Positions 33,309 through 41,835 of a stretch of DNA of 64,000 bases are shown here, in pieces. Both the position numbers and the translations under genes were made by a program. The notes below the pieces were generated by a model. That model did no database searches. It had not been told where the DNA came from and saw only the letters and a list, made by a program, of their open reading frames with translations. Origin of the DNA: Actinocorallia sp. API 0066. GTDB lineage: Bacteria; Actinomycetota; Actinomycetes; Streptosporangiales; Streptosporangiaceae. Position 1 is the first letter of the stretch; every line of letters starts with the position of its first letter. Location of the stretch: contig NZ_JAJLQY010000006.1 of assembly GCF_020991275.1 (NCBI RefSeq), forward strand, positions 248,001 to 312,000, in the 5' to 3' direction.

Positions 33309-34250
33309 CTACAGCCGCGCCAGGTCGGCCGCGCCGACGATGCCCGCGTCCGGGCCCAGCTCGGCGATCCGCACCTCGGGCAGCCGCCGGTGGCCGTGCC
33401 CGGTGACGGCCTCGGTGAACGCCTTGGTCATCTGCTCCAGCAGCAGGTCGGCCACGGCAGACAGGCCGCCGCCGATGATGAACAGGCCGGGGTCCATGAT
33501 CGCGGTGAGGTCCGCGAGGCCCTGCCCGACCCAGCACGCGACGGTCTGGAAACACTCCAGGGCGGCGGGGTCGCCCTCGCGGGCGGCCTCGGAGACGGCG
33601 AGGCCGGTGATCTCCATGGTGCCGCCGCTCAGCTCGATCATCCGGGCCGCGCGCTTGGGCTCGACCCTGGCCAGGTCGCGCGCCTCGTGCGAGAGCGCGT
33701 TGCCGGAGGCGTACTGCTCCCAACAGCCGCGGTTGCCGCAGCCGCAGCGCCGCCCGTCCGGGACGACCCGGACGTGGCCGAGCTCGGCCCCGATCCCGTG
33801 CCTGCCGCGGTACAGGGCGCCGTCCACGATGATGCCGCCGCCGATGCCGGTGCCGAGCGTGACGCACACGACGTGCTCCTCGCCCCGTCCCGCGCCGAAC
33901 CGGTACTCGCCCCAGGCCATCGCGTTGGCGTCGTTCTCGACCACCACGGGCAGCCCGGTCAGCTTCTCGACCTTGGCCTTCAGGGGCTCGTCACGCCAGG
34001 CGAGATTGGGGGCGAACAGCACGATCGACCGCGTCTCGTCGACGAAGCCCGCGGCGCCCAGGCCGACGCCCGAGACGTCGTCGTACTTGGCCTTCAGCAG
34101 GTTCGTCACCTCGGCGATGACCCCGGCGGTCAGCTCGGGGTTGGTCGACGGTGTGGGCCTGCGCAGCTTCTCGAGGATCCGCCCCTGGTCGTCGACCACT
34201 CCGGCGGCCACCTTGGTGCCACCCACATCCACACCGATGGTCAGCGACAT
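33309..34250 (-). CDS. ROK-family glucokinase
   Basis: A 313-residue sugar kinase. The phosphate-1 motif is IGVDVGGTKVAAG; VVENDANAMAWGEY carries the catalytic Asp; LGTGIGGGIIVDG is phosphate-2; GAELGHVRVVPDGRRCGCGNRGCWEQYASG is the ROK signature with the Cys-rich zinc motif. It phosphorylates glucose with ATP (or polyphosphate). In Streptomyces a ROK glucokinase (GlkA, 317 aa), the mediator of carbon catabolite repression, sits in the same neighbourhood. The ATG at 34250 has AGGAGG ~9 nt upstream; the in-frame ATG at 34271 lacks one. Confidence 0.92.
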   Translation of the reverse strand: MSLTIGVDVGGTKVAAGVVDDQGRILEKLRRPTPSTNPELTAGVIAEVTNLLKAKYDDVSGVGLGAAGFVDETRSIVLFAPNLAWRDEPLKAKVEKLTGLPVVVENDANAMAWGEYRFGAGRGEEHVVCVTLGTGIGGGIIVDGALYRGRHGIGAELGHVRVVPDGRRCGCGNRGCWEQYASGNALSHEARDLARVEPKRAARMIELSGGTMEITGLAVSEAAREGDPAALECFQTVACWVGQGLADLTAIMDPGLFIIGGGLSAVADLLLEQMTKAFTEAVTGHGHRRLPEVRIAELGPDAGIVGAADLARL

Positions 34251-34304
34251 CGCCGAACCCTCCTCTTCCACCCCGGGCGGTTCCCGTCGCCCGGGTGATC
34301 CACG

Positions 34305-34688
34305 TCAGCCGACATCCAGCGGGTCGTCCCCGCCGGCGCCGCGCTCCCCCTCTCGGGGCGCGCGGTCCGCCCGCCAGGTCCCGCCCCCGCTTTCCGGACG
34401 TGTTGGGCGAGTGCGTTCATACCCGGCCAAAACATCCTGGAAGGCTGCGAAGAGGGACTGACCGGCATCGACCACATGGGCCAGGACATCGGGACCGGAG
34501 GACTTCGCCGCCTCCATCGCCCGGCAGACCGGACAGTTGTGCGGACACGTGCCCTCGGCCCGCTCCTCACGGACGGCCTCGCTCCACACGTCACCGCCCT
34601 GCGGTCCACGGTCGTCGGTCATCCGGCGGCGAACCGCCTCAAGGAGCTTGAACGCCTCCTCAAGGACATATCCCGGCTGATCGGTCAT
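34305..34688 (-). CDS. Conserved hypothetical protein with Cys motif (DUF5304-like?)
   Basis: A 127-residue protein. It has an N-terminal helix (YVLEEAFKLLEAVRRRM), a central CPHNCPVCRAMEAA motif (C-x3-C-x2-C) that may bind a metal, then DVLAHVVDAGQSLFAAFQDVLAGYE, and a charged, Gly-rich tail. Similar small proteins with a CPVCR motif lie next to glucokinase genes in Streptomyces; the DUF number is from memory and uncertain. It lies 54 bp upstream of the glucokinase gene on the same strand, a likely operon. Confidence 0.65.
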   Translation of the reverse strand: MTDQPGYVLEEAFKLLEAVRRRMTDDRGPQGGDVWSEAVREERAEGTCPHNCPVCRAMEAAKSSGPDVLAHVVDAGQSLFAAFQDVLAGYERTRPTRPESGGGTWRADRAPREGERGAGGDDPLDVG

Positions 34689-34896
34689 GCGATTCCCATT
34701 CGCCTCATGGTCGGCCGGTAACCGTACCGTGCGCGACCGGTTACCCGCGCGTACTGGTCAGCGCCAGCCCGCGCCTCCATTGTCCGTTTCGATCGGTCCA
34801 CTGCGCTATCCCGACTTTTCCGGACTTCACCTAAACGCATCCCGCCCGCCGCCCCATCGCGCGGAGGTCCGTCGGGCACCGGCCGCCCCGGCGGGA

Positions 34897-35331
34897 TCAG
34901 CTCTCCACGCGCCGCTTCAGCCCCTTCAACGCCGACTCGATGATGATCTTCTCGGCCTTGCGGCGGATCATCCCGATCATCGGGATCTTGACGTCCACCG
35001 CCAGCTCGTACAGCACCTCGGTGCCGCCGCTGCCCTCACCGAGCGCGTACCTGCCGCTCAGGCCCGAGACCACGGTGCCCGCCTCGGCGAGGTCCCAGCG
35101 CAGCTCGTCCACGCCCGACCACTGGCAGCGCACGCTGTAGGTGTCCTTGATCGGGCCGGACGCCAGCGTCATCCTGACGACCTCGGGACGGCCCTCCTCG
35201 TCGGCGCTGACCACCTCGGCCGCCACGATCCCGTCCGCCCACTGCGGATACGCGGGATAGTCCGCGATCACCTCCATGATCGCGGCCTTGTCGGCGTTGA
35301 TCGTGATGCTGGAGCTCGTCCGGTCGGCCAT
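34897..35331 (-). CDS. SRPBCC-family protein (polyketide cyclase-like, TB16.3 type)
   Basis: A 144-residue START-like fold protein: SSSITINADKAAIMEVIADYPAYPQWADGI at the N-terminus, beta strands through the middle (VVRMTLASGPIKDTYSVRCQW), and the long C-terminal helix (MIGMIRRKAEKIIIESALKGLKRRVES). Such proteins bind hydrophobic ligands in a cavity; no ligand is known. By position it equals Rv2185c. A GGGG-containing ribosome site precedes the ATG, with TAGGAC as possible -10. It is divergent from fadD. Confidence 0.85.
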   Translation of the reverse strand: MADRTSSSITINADKAAIMEVIADYPAYPQWADGIVAAEVVSADEEGRPEVVRMTLASGPIKDTYSVRCQWSGVDELRWDLAEAGTVVSGLSGRYALGEGSGGTEVLYELAVDVKIPMIGMIRRKAEKIIIESALKGLKRRVES

Positions 35332-35606
35332 CGCGTCCCCTTCGTCATGGTCCTACGCGGAGATTACTCCTCCGGGGACGGCACGGACGGGCCGTCCGGC
35401 GATCCTGAAGCCACCCGCTCCGGCCCACCCTGTACATCGCTCACCACGTGGACGCGCACGCCTCCCACACAACATCGCGATCAAGTCAAGGTTCGAACAC
35501 GCGGATATATCCTCGAAACATAGCTACCGCCTAGTAGCCGAAGTCCACGGAAACAGGGTACGTTCGGGCCAGCCCCCATCCCGCGAAGACGCTAAGGACC
35601 AGTTCA

Positions 35607-37388
35607 GTGCGTGAATACACAGCTCCCGCCCTGGTGGAGGTGCCCTCCTCGACGACGACGACGGACACCGTGTTCGAACGCGCCGCGCGCGACCCCCGCC
35701 AGACCGCGTTCCGGCGCCGTTTGCCCGGCGGCTGGCGGCCCGTCACCATCGGCGAGTTCCGCGACGAGGTCGTCTCCATCGCCAAGGGCCTGATCGCCAA
35801 GGGCGTCAAGCCCGGCGACAGGGTCGGCCTGCTGTCCCGCAACCGGTACGAGTGGACCGTCATCGACTACGCCATCTGGACGGCCGGCGCGGTCACCGTC
35901 CCGGTGTACGAGACGTCCTCGGTCGAGCAGATCACCTGGATCCTGTCGGACTCCGGCGCCGTCGGGATCTTCACCGAGACCGTCACGCACAAGGCGTCCG
36001 CCAAGGAGGCCGGTGCCGACCAGGTCTGGGTCATCGAGGACGACGGCCTGGCCGAGCTGGCGGAGGCGGGCGCGTCCGTCACCGACGAGCAGGTCGAGGC
36101 GGCCCGCACCTCCCGCACGTCGACCGACCTGGCGACGCTGATCTACACCTCCGGCACCACCGGCCGCCCCAAGGGCTGCGAGCTCACCCACGCCAACTTC
36201 GTGGAGCTGTGCCGCAACGCCAAGGAGGGCGAGCTGAAAGAGGTGCTCACCGGCCGGGCCGACGCCTCGACGCTGCTGTTCATCCCGCTCGCGCACGTGT
36301 TCGCGCGGCTCATCCAGGTGCTGGTGATCGAGTCCGGCGTGGTCCTCGGCCACTCCCCCGACATCAAGAACCTCCTGGAGGACCTCGGCTCCTTCAAGCC
36401 GACCTTCCTCCTCGCCGTCCCGCGCGTGTTCGAGAAGGTCTACAACGGCGCCGAGCAGAAGGCGATCACCGGCGGCAAGGGCAACATCTTCGCCAAGGCC
36501 GCCGACACCGCCATCGCCTACAGCAAGGCCCAGGACACCCCGTCCGGCCCGGGTCTCGGCCTCAAGGTCAAGCACGCCGTCTTCGACAAGCTCGTCTACG
36601 GCAAGCTGCGCGAGGCCGTCGGCGGCAACGTGTCCCACGCGGTGTCCGGCGGCGCCGCCCTGGGTGAGCGGCTCGGCCACTTCTTCCGCGGCGTCGGGAT
36701 CACCATCCTGGAGGGCTACGGCCTCACCGAGACCACCGCGCCCGCCACCGTCAACACCCCGCGCAACCTCCGCATCGGCACGGTCGGCAAGCCGGTGCCG
36801 GGCACCTCGATCCGGATCGCCGAGGACGGCGAGATCCTCATCAAGGGCGTCGGCGTGCTGGGCGGCTACTGGAACAACGAGACGGCGAGCAAGGAGGCCC
36901 TGGAGGACGGCTGGTTCCGCACCGGCGACCTCGGCTCGCTGGACGCCGACGGCTTCCTGTCGATCACCGGCCGCAAGAAGGAGATCCTGGTGACGGCCGG
37001 CGGCAAGAACGTCGCGCCCGCCCCGCTGGAGGACCGCGTGCGGGCCCACCCGCTGGTCAGCCAGTGTCTCGTCGTCGGCGAGGGCCAGCGGTTCATCGCC
37101 GCCCTGGTGACGCTCGACCCCGAGGCGATCGGCCCCTGGCAGGAGACCAACGGCCTGGCGGGCAAGTCCGTCGTCGAACTGGCCGAGGACCCGAAGGTGC
37201 TCGCGGAGATCGGCAAGGCCGTCGCGAACGCCAACCTCTCGGTCTCCAACGCCGAGCAGATCAAGAAGTTCCAGATCCTCGAAGAGGACTTCACCGTCGA
37301 GAACGACTACCTGACGCCGTCGCTCAAGGTGAAGCGGCACCTGGTGGTCCGCGACTTCACCGGGGTCATCGAGGACATCTACCGGTAG
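35607..37388 (+). CDS. Long-chain fatty acid-CoA ligase (FadD15-like)
   Basis: A 593-residue ANL-superfamily adenylating enzyme. AMP-binding motifs: LIYTSGTTGRPKGCELTH, then ILEGYGLTETTAPATVN, GWFRTGDLGSLDADGFLSITGRKKEIL, and the C-terminal NDYLTPSLKVKRH with the catalytic Lys. It activates long-chain fatty acids to acyl-CoA at the membrane. Synteny (between the SRPBCC gene and the PimB-like glycosyltransferase) fits FadD15. The GTG at 35607 has AAGGA 9 nt upstream. The 275-bp divergent promoter region to the SRPBCC gene shows no dyad I would name. Confidence 0.93.
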   Translation: MREYTAPALVEVPSSTTTTDTVFERAARDPRQTAFRRRLPGGWRPVTIGEFRDEVVSIAKGLIAKGVKPGDRVGLLSRNRYEWTVIDYAIWTAGAVTVPVYETSSVEQITWILSDSGAVGIFTETVTHKASAKEAGADQVWVIEDDGLAELAEAGASVTDEQVEAARTSRTSTDLATLIYTSGTTGRPKGCELTHANFVELCRNAKEGELKEVLTGRADASTLLFIPLAHVFARLIQVLVIESGVVLGHSPDIKNLLEDLGSFKPTFLLAVPRVFEKVYNGAEQKAITGGKGNIFAKAADTAIAYSKAQDTPSGPGLGLKVKHAVFDKLVYGKLREAVGGNVSHAVSGGAALGERLGHFFRGVGITILEGYGLTETTAPATVNTPRNLRIGTVGKPVPGTSIRIAEDGEILIKGVGVLGGYWNNETASKEALEDGWFRTGDLGSLDADGFLSITGRKKEILVTAGGKNVAPAPLEDRVRAHPLVSQCLVVGEGQRFIAALVTLDPEAIGPWQETNGLAGKSVVELAEDPKVLAEIGKAVANANLSVSNAEQIKKFQILEEDFTVENDYLTPSLKVKRHLVVRDFTGVIEDIYR

Positions 37389-37423
37389 GCAGTACCCAGG
37401 ATCTACCGTTTGTCGGTTCCGCC

Positions 37424-37498
37424 CTGGTCAACCCTCTTCGATACTGAGTGTCAACCGAAGGATGGTTTCCGTGACCATCTCCGAAGGGGGTTGACCAG
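37424..37498 (+). promoter_or_regulatory. Structured leader that may hide a ribosome binding site
   Basis: CTGGTCAACCCTCTTC (37424-37439) pairs with GAAGGGGGTTGACCAG (37483-37498), 15 of 16 positions. A second copy of GTCAACC (37450-37456) could pair with the same 3' arm, and GATGGT/ACCATC forms an inner hairpin. The 3' arm contains the only Shine-Dalgarno-like run before the following 54-codon gene. Confidence 0.5.
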
Positions 37499-37500
37499 CG

Positions 37501-37665
37501 ATGTCCCGGCTTTCACGCAACGAGATCGAAGAGGGCACCCAGTCCGACAGGCGGCGCTCGGCGCGCAACCGGCAGCGCCAGCAGCCGCACTCGGCGCAGG
37601 CCAAGACCGGCAGGCACGCCGCCGCCAAGAAGTCCCTCCCCCTGCGCCGCGGCCAGGGCCGCTGA
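37501..37665 (+). CDS. Small basic protein (54 aa)
   Basis: A 54-residue frame that I translated by hand: MSRLSRNEIEEGTQSDRR, then RSARNRQRQQPHSAQAKTGR, then HAAAKKSLPLRRGQGR. It has 17 Arg/Lys and no hydrophobic core, so it is probably nucleic-acid-binding or ribosome-associated, or disordered. Codon use is typical of the window. AAGGGGG is ~12 nt upstream of the ATG, inside the structured leader. It lies 112 bp after fadD and just before a strong terminator. I know no homologue. Confidence 0.6.
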   Translation: MSRLSRNEIEEGTQSDRRRSARNRQRQQPHSAQAKTGRHAAAKKSLPLRRGQGR

Positions 37666-37682
37666 TAGTTCTGTGTTTGATT

Positions 37683-37711
37683 GGCCCCGGGGCGCTTGCG
37701 AGCCCGGGGCC
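37683..37711. terminator. Bidirectional terminator after the small basic gene
   Basis: GGCCCCGGG (37683-37691) with CCCGGGGCC (37703-37711), 11-nt loop, between convergent genes. Confidence 0.6.
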
Positions 37712-37767
37712 GCCCCTCCGGCCCGTGGGGCCTCCGGGGCAGCCCCGGGAGCGCCCCCGGGCCGGGC

Positions 37768-38892
37768 TCAGCCGGTCAGCAGGGTTTCCAGGCGGGCGGC
37801 CTGGCGGGTCCAGGTCCACTCCGCCTCCACCCAGGCCCTGCCCCGCGCGCCCATGGCCCGTGCGGCCGCCGGATCGGCCAGCAGGCCCGCGACGGCGTCC
37901 GCGACGGCACCCGGATCGCGGCCGGGCGCCACCAGGCCCGTCTCGCCCGCCAGGACGGCGTCGGGGGCGCCGCCGGAGTCCCCGGCCACCACGGGCAGCC
38001 CGGTGGCCGACGCCTCCAGGTAGACGATCCCGAGGCCCTCGACGTCCAGGCCGCCGCGCCGGGTCCGGCAGGGCATCACGAACACGTCGCCCGCGTCGTA
38101 GTGGGCGGGCAGCTCGCTCCACGGCACCGAGCCGGTGAACACCACCGAGTCCCGCACCCCCGACCGTTCGGCCATCCGTTCCAGCTCGCGCCGGTAAGGG
38201 CCGCCGCCCACCAGCAGCAGCACCGCGTCCGGCACCCGCGCGCGCACGGCGGGCCACACCCTGATCAGCGTGTCCTGGCCCTTGCGGGGCACGAGCCGCG
38301 AGACGCACACCGCCACCGGCCGGCCGTCGACGCCGTGCCGCTTCCTGATCTCCGTGCCGCCCGCGCCGGGCCGGAACACGTCCTCGTCGACGCCGGGCGC
38401 GAGCCGCGTCATCCGGGCCGCCGCCTGCGGGGACAGCGCGCGGGCCATCCTTGACCGGGTGTACTCGCCCAGATAGGTGAGCACGTCCAGGCCGTCGCCG
38501 ATCCGCCGCAGCAGGCCGCGCGCGGCCGGGAGCTGCGCCCAGGCCGCCTCGTGCCCGTGGGTGATCCCCACCGCCCGCCCGATCCCGGCCTCGCGCAGCG
38601 CGGGCGCCAGCAGCCCCAGCGGGGCCGCCGCGCCGAAGACCACCGCGTCGCAGCGTTCGCCGCGCGCGAGGTCCCGCGCCCTGCGCAGCACCGACGGCTC
38701 GGGCAGCATCAGCGACGTCGGATGCCGGACCACCGGGAACGGCTGCGCCGCGTCGAACTCCCGCGCGCCCCGCCACTGCGGCGCGTACACCACGACCGAC
38801 CCCTCGGGCCGCCGCAGCGCCAGCTGGTGCACGAACTGCTGGATCCCGCCGGGCCGCGGCGGAAAGTCGTTGGTGACTATGAGGCTCTTCAT
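37768..38892 (-). CDS. GT4-family mannosyltransferase, PimB'-like
   Basis: A 374-residue retaining glycosyltransferase of GT-B fold. MKSLIVTNDFPPRPGGIQQF is the N-terminal glycine-rich acceptor loop; GITHGHEAAW is mid-domain; the nucleotide-sugar side has VCVSRLVPRKGQDTLI and the E-x7-E region EGLGIVYLEASATGLPVV. By position after fadD15 and by motif it corresponds to Rv2188c (PimB'), the second mannosyltransferase of phosphatidylinositol mannoside synthesis, using GDP-mannose at the cytoplasmic membrane face. The ATG at 38892 starts just at the conserved motif. Confidence 0.87.
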   Translation of the reverse strand: MKSLIVTNDFPPRPGGIQQFVHQLALRRPEGSVVVYAPQWRGAREFDAAQPFPVVRHPTSLMLPEPSVLRRARDLARGERCDAVVFGAAAPLGLLAPALREAGIGRAVGITHGHEAAWAQLPAARGLLRRIGDGLDVLTYLGEYTRSRMARALSPQAAARMTRLAPGVDEDVFRPGAGGTEIRKRHGVDGRPVAVCVSRLVPRKGQDTLIRVWPAVRARVPDAVLLLVGGGPYRRELERMAERSGVRDSVVFTGSVPWSELPAHYDAGDVFVMPCRTRRGGLDVEGLGIVYLEASATGLPVVAGDSGGAPDAVLAGETGLVAPGRDPGAVADAVAGLLADPAAARAMGARGRAWVEAEWTWTRQAARLETLLTG

Positions 38893-38951
38893 CGCACCCC
38901 ACACAATGCCACGCACCCACCCGTACCGCCCCACCAGCCCGTCGAGGCGGT

Positions 38952-40130
38952 TCAGGCCAGGTGGGCGCGGAGGTAGGCGCGCCAGGCGGGGGTGAGGTCT
39001 TCGACGCCGAGCACCCGCTTGAGCGCCTCGGGCTCCGGGAGGGTGCGGGCGGCGCGGTAGAGGGCGAGGAGCTTGGCGCGGCCGTGGGTCTCGGCGATCA
39101 TGCGGCAGGCGAGCCAGGCCTCCTGGTAGGACTGGCTGAGGCGGGGCGCGGAGGTGCCGAAGGCAGCGGCGTCCGGGAGGCGGTCGGGGAGCTTTCCGGC
39201 TTTGACCTCGGCGGCGAGTTCGGCGGCGGCCTTACGGGTGGGCACGGACGTCCCCAGGTAGCCGACGTAGTCCGCGAAGCCCTCCACGAGCCACATGGGC
39301 GTCGTGGTGTCCGATCCGGCGTCCAGGGCGATGTGGGTGAGCTCGTGGGTGAGCACCACGCGGCGGCCCAGGGCGGACAGGCGCGGCCAGGTCTCCGGGG
39401 AGACGAGGATCCGGGGACGGCCGGGGCTCCCGTCGGCGTTGGGGCGGGCGGTCGCCAACGCCACGACCTCGCCCAGGTCGCGGTCCCCGGCCAGGGCCCT
39501 GGCGTGCTCGCCGTCCACCGGCACCAGGGCGACGGCCTTACGGGCCCAGTCCGGTCCAACGGCCGCCGTCACTCGGGGCGCGGCGGCGTCCAGCAGGGCG
39601 GCGATCTGCCGCAGCGGCCCCGAGCCGACCACCAGGCTCGCCGCCCCCGTGACGGCCTCGACCGGCCCGCGCGACCAGATCTGGGCGTCGTCGGCGCGCC
39701 CGTCGCCCCCGTCCCCGGTGAACCCGGCGGGGCCGACCCTCAGATGGCCGGTGCGGACCTCGTCGGCGGTGTCGAAGCCCCGGTACCGGTGCGCGACCCT
39801 GACGGTCACCAGGCCGCCGTCCAGCTCCGCGACGGTCTCGGCCCAGCCCGCGAGCGGCAGGGCGGCCAGCGAGCCGAACAGCTCCTCCTGACGGGCCAGG
39901 AAACCCGGCTCGGCCGGATCGACCGTCGCCAGGAAGCCCGCCTTGTCCCCGGCCAGGACGGCGGCCGAGCGGGCGGCCAGCAGCGCGTCCACCCGCGCCG
40001 GGTCGGCCTGCCGGGCCGACGGGGCGGGCGCGGGGCCCGCCCGGCAGCCCGCCAGGCCCAGCGCCGCCCCGCCCAGTAGGACGGCGCGGCGGCCGGGGAC
40101 GCGCGAAGGCCCCGGTGCGTCGGCTTCCAT
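38952..40130 (-). CDS. Secreted lipoprotein with HExxH zinc-peptidase signature
   Basis: A 392-residue exported protein. The N-terminus has RRAVLLGGAALGLAGC, a twin-Arg-like start followed by a lipobox with Cys. A ~150-residue domain with an NTF2-like feel (VDALLAARSAAVLAGDKAGFLATVDP) comes first; the second domain contains VVLTHELTHIALDAG (HExxH) and downstream LVEGFADYVGYLG, whose Glu would be the third zinc ligand, as in gluzincins. So it is a likely membrane-anchored metallopeptidase; the substrate is unknown. TAGGAT lies 8 nt before the ATG at 40130. It is close to other wall-hydrolase genes. Confidence 0.75.
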   Translation of the reverse strand: MEADAPGPSRVPGRRAVLLGGAALGLAGCRAGPAPAPSARQADPARVDALLAARSAAVLAGDKAGFLATVDPAEPGFLARQEELFGSLAALPLAGWAETVAELDGGLVTVRVAHRYRGFDTADEVRTGHLRVGPAGFTGDGGDGRADDAQIWSRGPVEAVTGAASLVVGSGPLRQIAALLDAAAPRVTAAVGPDWARKAVALVPVDGEHARALAGDRDLGEVVALATARPNADGSPGRPRILVSPETWPRLSALGRRVVLTHELTHIALDAGSDTTTPMWLVEGFADYVGYLGTSVPTRKAAAELAAEVKAGKLPDRLPDAAAFGTSAPRLSQSYQEAWLACRMIAETHGRAKLLALYRAARTLPEPEALKRVLGVEDLTPAWRAYLRAHLA

Positions 40131-40211
40131 GGGTCGCGATCCTATGACCGCGCCGGAAACCCGACGTCCCGGGGCCTTTCGTGCCATCGGCTATGAGTCC
40201 GTGCGGGCTGG

Positions 40212-41006
40212 TCAGCCCTTGAACTCGGGGTAGCCGTACCCGACGATCTGGCTGGCGGAGCGCTGCTTGAGCTGCACCTTGTTGCCGGTGTTGCCCTCGA
40301 CGGTGTGGACGGTGCCGTCCGAGCCGACGCCGGTGACGATGCCGACGTGCACGATGTCGTCGAGGCCCTTGGCGCCGTTCCAGTTGAAGAAGACGATCGC
40401 GCCGGGCTTCGGGGTGGTGCCCCAGCGGCTCTGCTCCTTGAACCACTTGGCGTGCGCGATGGTCCAGGCGTCCTGGCCGACGGTCTTGACCGTGCCGGTC
40501 TGCTCGGCGACCCAGGAGACGAACATGTTGCACCACTCGGCGGCCTTGTAGGCGGAGCGGCTGCCGCCGTCACGGGCGATGGTCTCGCCGGCCCGGTCGG
40601 TCTCGGCGTACCACTCGCCGAACTTGGTGCGGCCGGTCGCGTCCTCGGCCTCACCGAGCTGGCTCTTGGCCTGGTTGATGAAGTCCTCGGCGCTGACGGC
40701 GGCCGCGGCCTCGGACTCGTCGGCCTCGCGGTCGGACTCGTCGGCCTGGCGGGCGTCCTCCTCGGCGGCGCCGGTCTTCTTACCGTCGAGCTTGACCTGG
40801 ACGGCGGCCAGGCCGCCCTCGTTGACGGCGCCGATGCCCGCGAGGTTCAGGGCGGACTGGGTGACCTCGGCGGAGGTCTTGGCGTCCTCCTCCAGCGTGT
40901 TCGCGTGCGCGGCGGCGGTGAAGGTGCCGGCGAGGAGGGTGGTGGCGAGGAAGCCGCCGGTGAGCTTGAGGGTCAGGGCGGTCTGCTTGGCGTGACGACC
41001 GGTCAT
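40212..41006 (-). CDS. Secreted CHAP-domain peptidoglycan hydrolase
   Basis: A 264-residue secreted protein. Signal peptide: KLTGGFLATTLLAGTFTAAAHA (cleavage after AHA). An acidic, charged linker (EEDARQADESDREADESEAAAA) leads to the CHAP domain: GEWYAETDR, KAAEWCNMFVSWVAEQTG with the nucleophile Cys, KPGAIVFFNWNG, DDIVHVGIVTGVG with the catalytic His, and TVEGNTGNKV. It cleaves peptide bonds or amides in peptidoglycan. A c-di-AMP riboswitch lies directly upstream, so expression should fall when c-di-AMP is high, as for other ydaO-controlled hydrolases. Confidence 0.9.
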   Translation of the reverse strand: MTGRHAKQTALTLKLTGGFLATTLLAGTFTAAAHANTLEEDAKTSAEVTQSALNLAGIGAVNEGGLAAVQVKLDGKKTGAAEEDARQADESDREADESEAAAAVSAEDFINQAKSQLGEAEDATGRTKFGEWYAETDRAGETIARDGGSRSAYKAAEWCNMFVSWVAEQTGTVKTVGQDAWTIAHAKWFKEQSRWGTTPKPGAIVFFNWNGAKGLDDIVHVGIVTGVGSDGTVHTVEGNTGNKVQLKQRSASQIVGYGYPEFKG

Positions 41007-41030
41007 GTTGCTTCAACTCCTGGTTTCCAT

Positions 41031-41162
41031 GCCGCCTACCGGGTTAGCTGACGGATTCGGGCCTGGAATAGCCCTACGGTGGCTGGGCCACCGATTCACC
41101 CCGTGCCGATCGTGATCGGCGAGTGGGTCCCCGGCTCCGCGCTGGGCGCGGACTCGGCGGGA
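41031..41162 (-). promoter_or_regulatory. c-di-AMP (ydaO-yuaA) riboswitch before the CHAP gene
   Basis: Read on the minus strand, conserved blocks occur in order: CCGCCGAGTCCGC, GGAGCCGGGGACCCA, GGGGTGAATCGG, GTAGGGCTATT, and CCCGAATCCGTCAGCTAACC followed by CGGTAGGCGG. These match the ydaO consensus closely. It ends ~25 nt before the CHAP gene start. Confidence 0.92.
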
Positions 41163-41215
41163 GGACGGCTCCCTCAGGGAGAGAGCCAGTCCCGCGTGCA
41201 TTTGACTGGTGAGCG

Positions 41216-41256
41216 CGGCGGGGGTACCGGAGGGTTCCGGTGCTGCACCCCCGCCG
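41216..41256 (-). terminator. Terminator after the first NlpC/P60 gene
   Basis: Outer stem CGGCGGGGGT / ACCCCCGCCG (10 bp, perfect), inner ACCGG / CCGGT. It separates the NlpC/P60 gene from the riboswitch of the CHAP gene. Confidence 0.65.
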
Positions 41257-41271
41257 TGGGGGTCCGTGTGC

Positions 41272-41835
41272 CTAGTAGGGGCGCACGGCTCCGTTGAAGT
41301 TCTTCTTGCGGTAGCTGTCGAGCAGTACCTGACGGACGTGGTCTCCGGTGCGGGGCGAGTGGATCATCCACACCTTCCCGCCGGAAACCTTGGAGACGAT
41401 GCCTACGTGGCTCCGGCCCCCGTAGAAGAAGACCAGGTCCCCCGGGTAGAGGTCCCTCCACTTGATCTTCTTCGGGACACCGGCGTAGATCGCGGTGGTG
41501 GTCCGCGGCAGTTTCACGCCCGCCTGACGGTAGACGTAGCCGACGAGACCTGAGCAGTCGAAGGAGTTCGGGCCGGCCGCGCCGTAGACGTACGGCCTGC
41601 CCTTCTTCTTCTTCGCCAGGGCCAGGGCCTTCTGCGCGGTCTTCTTGCGCTCGGCCCAGGTCTTCTTCTTCGGTTTCTTCTTGGTCGCCTTCTGCGTCGG
41701 GGCCGTGGATTCGGCCGCGACCGCCTGCGCCGGAACCGCGATGAGGGCCGCGGGAGCAAGCACCGAGGTGGCGAGCAGGCCGGAGGCCAGCCGCACACGC
41801 CGGGAAGGCAGGCGGGTGCCAGGGATGCGAGACAG
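41272..41835 (-). CDS. Secreted NlpC/P60 endopeptidase (short form)
   Basis: A ~187-residue secreted hydrolase. Signal peptide with RRVRLASGLLATSVLAPAA; a Lys-rich linker (TKKKPKKKTWAERKK); NlpC/P60 domain with PYVYGAAGPNSFDCSGLVGYVY (catalytic Cys), PGDLVFFYGGRSHVGIVS (catalytic His) and VWMIHSPRTGDHV. It cuts peptidoglycan stem peptides. The usual GTG start (41796) has no ribosome binding site and truncates the signal n-region; a CTG at 41835 has a perfect AAGGAG at 6 nt and adds SRIPGTRLPSRR, so I prefer the CTG. A c-di-AMP riboswitch lies immediately upstream. Confidence 0.85.
   Translation of the reverse strand: MSRIPGTRLPSRRVRLASGLLATSVLAPAALIAVPAQAVAAESTAPTQKATKKKPKKKTWAERKKTAQKALALAKKKKGRPYVYGAAGPNSFDCSGLVGYVYRQAGVKLPRTTTAIYAGVPKKIKWRDLYPGDLVFFYGGRSHVGIVSKVSGGKVWMIHSPRTGDHVRQVLLDSYRKKNFNGAVRPY

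Noticed and set aside
35490-35500. GTTCGAAC-like sequence near fadD as a second LexA box
   Set aside because: The half-sites are fused without the 4-bp spacer required for CGAAC-N4-GTTCG.
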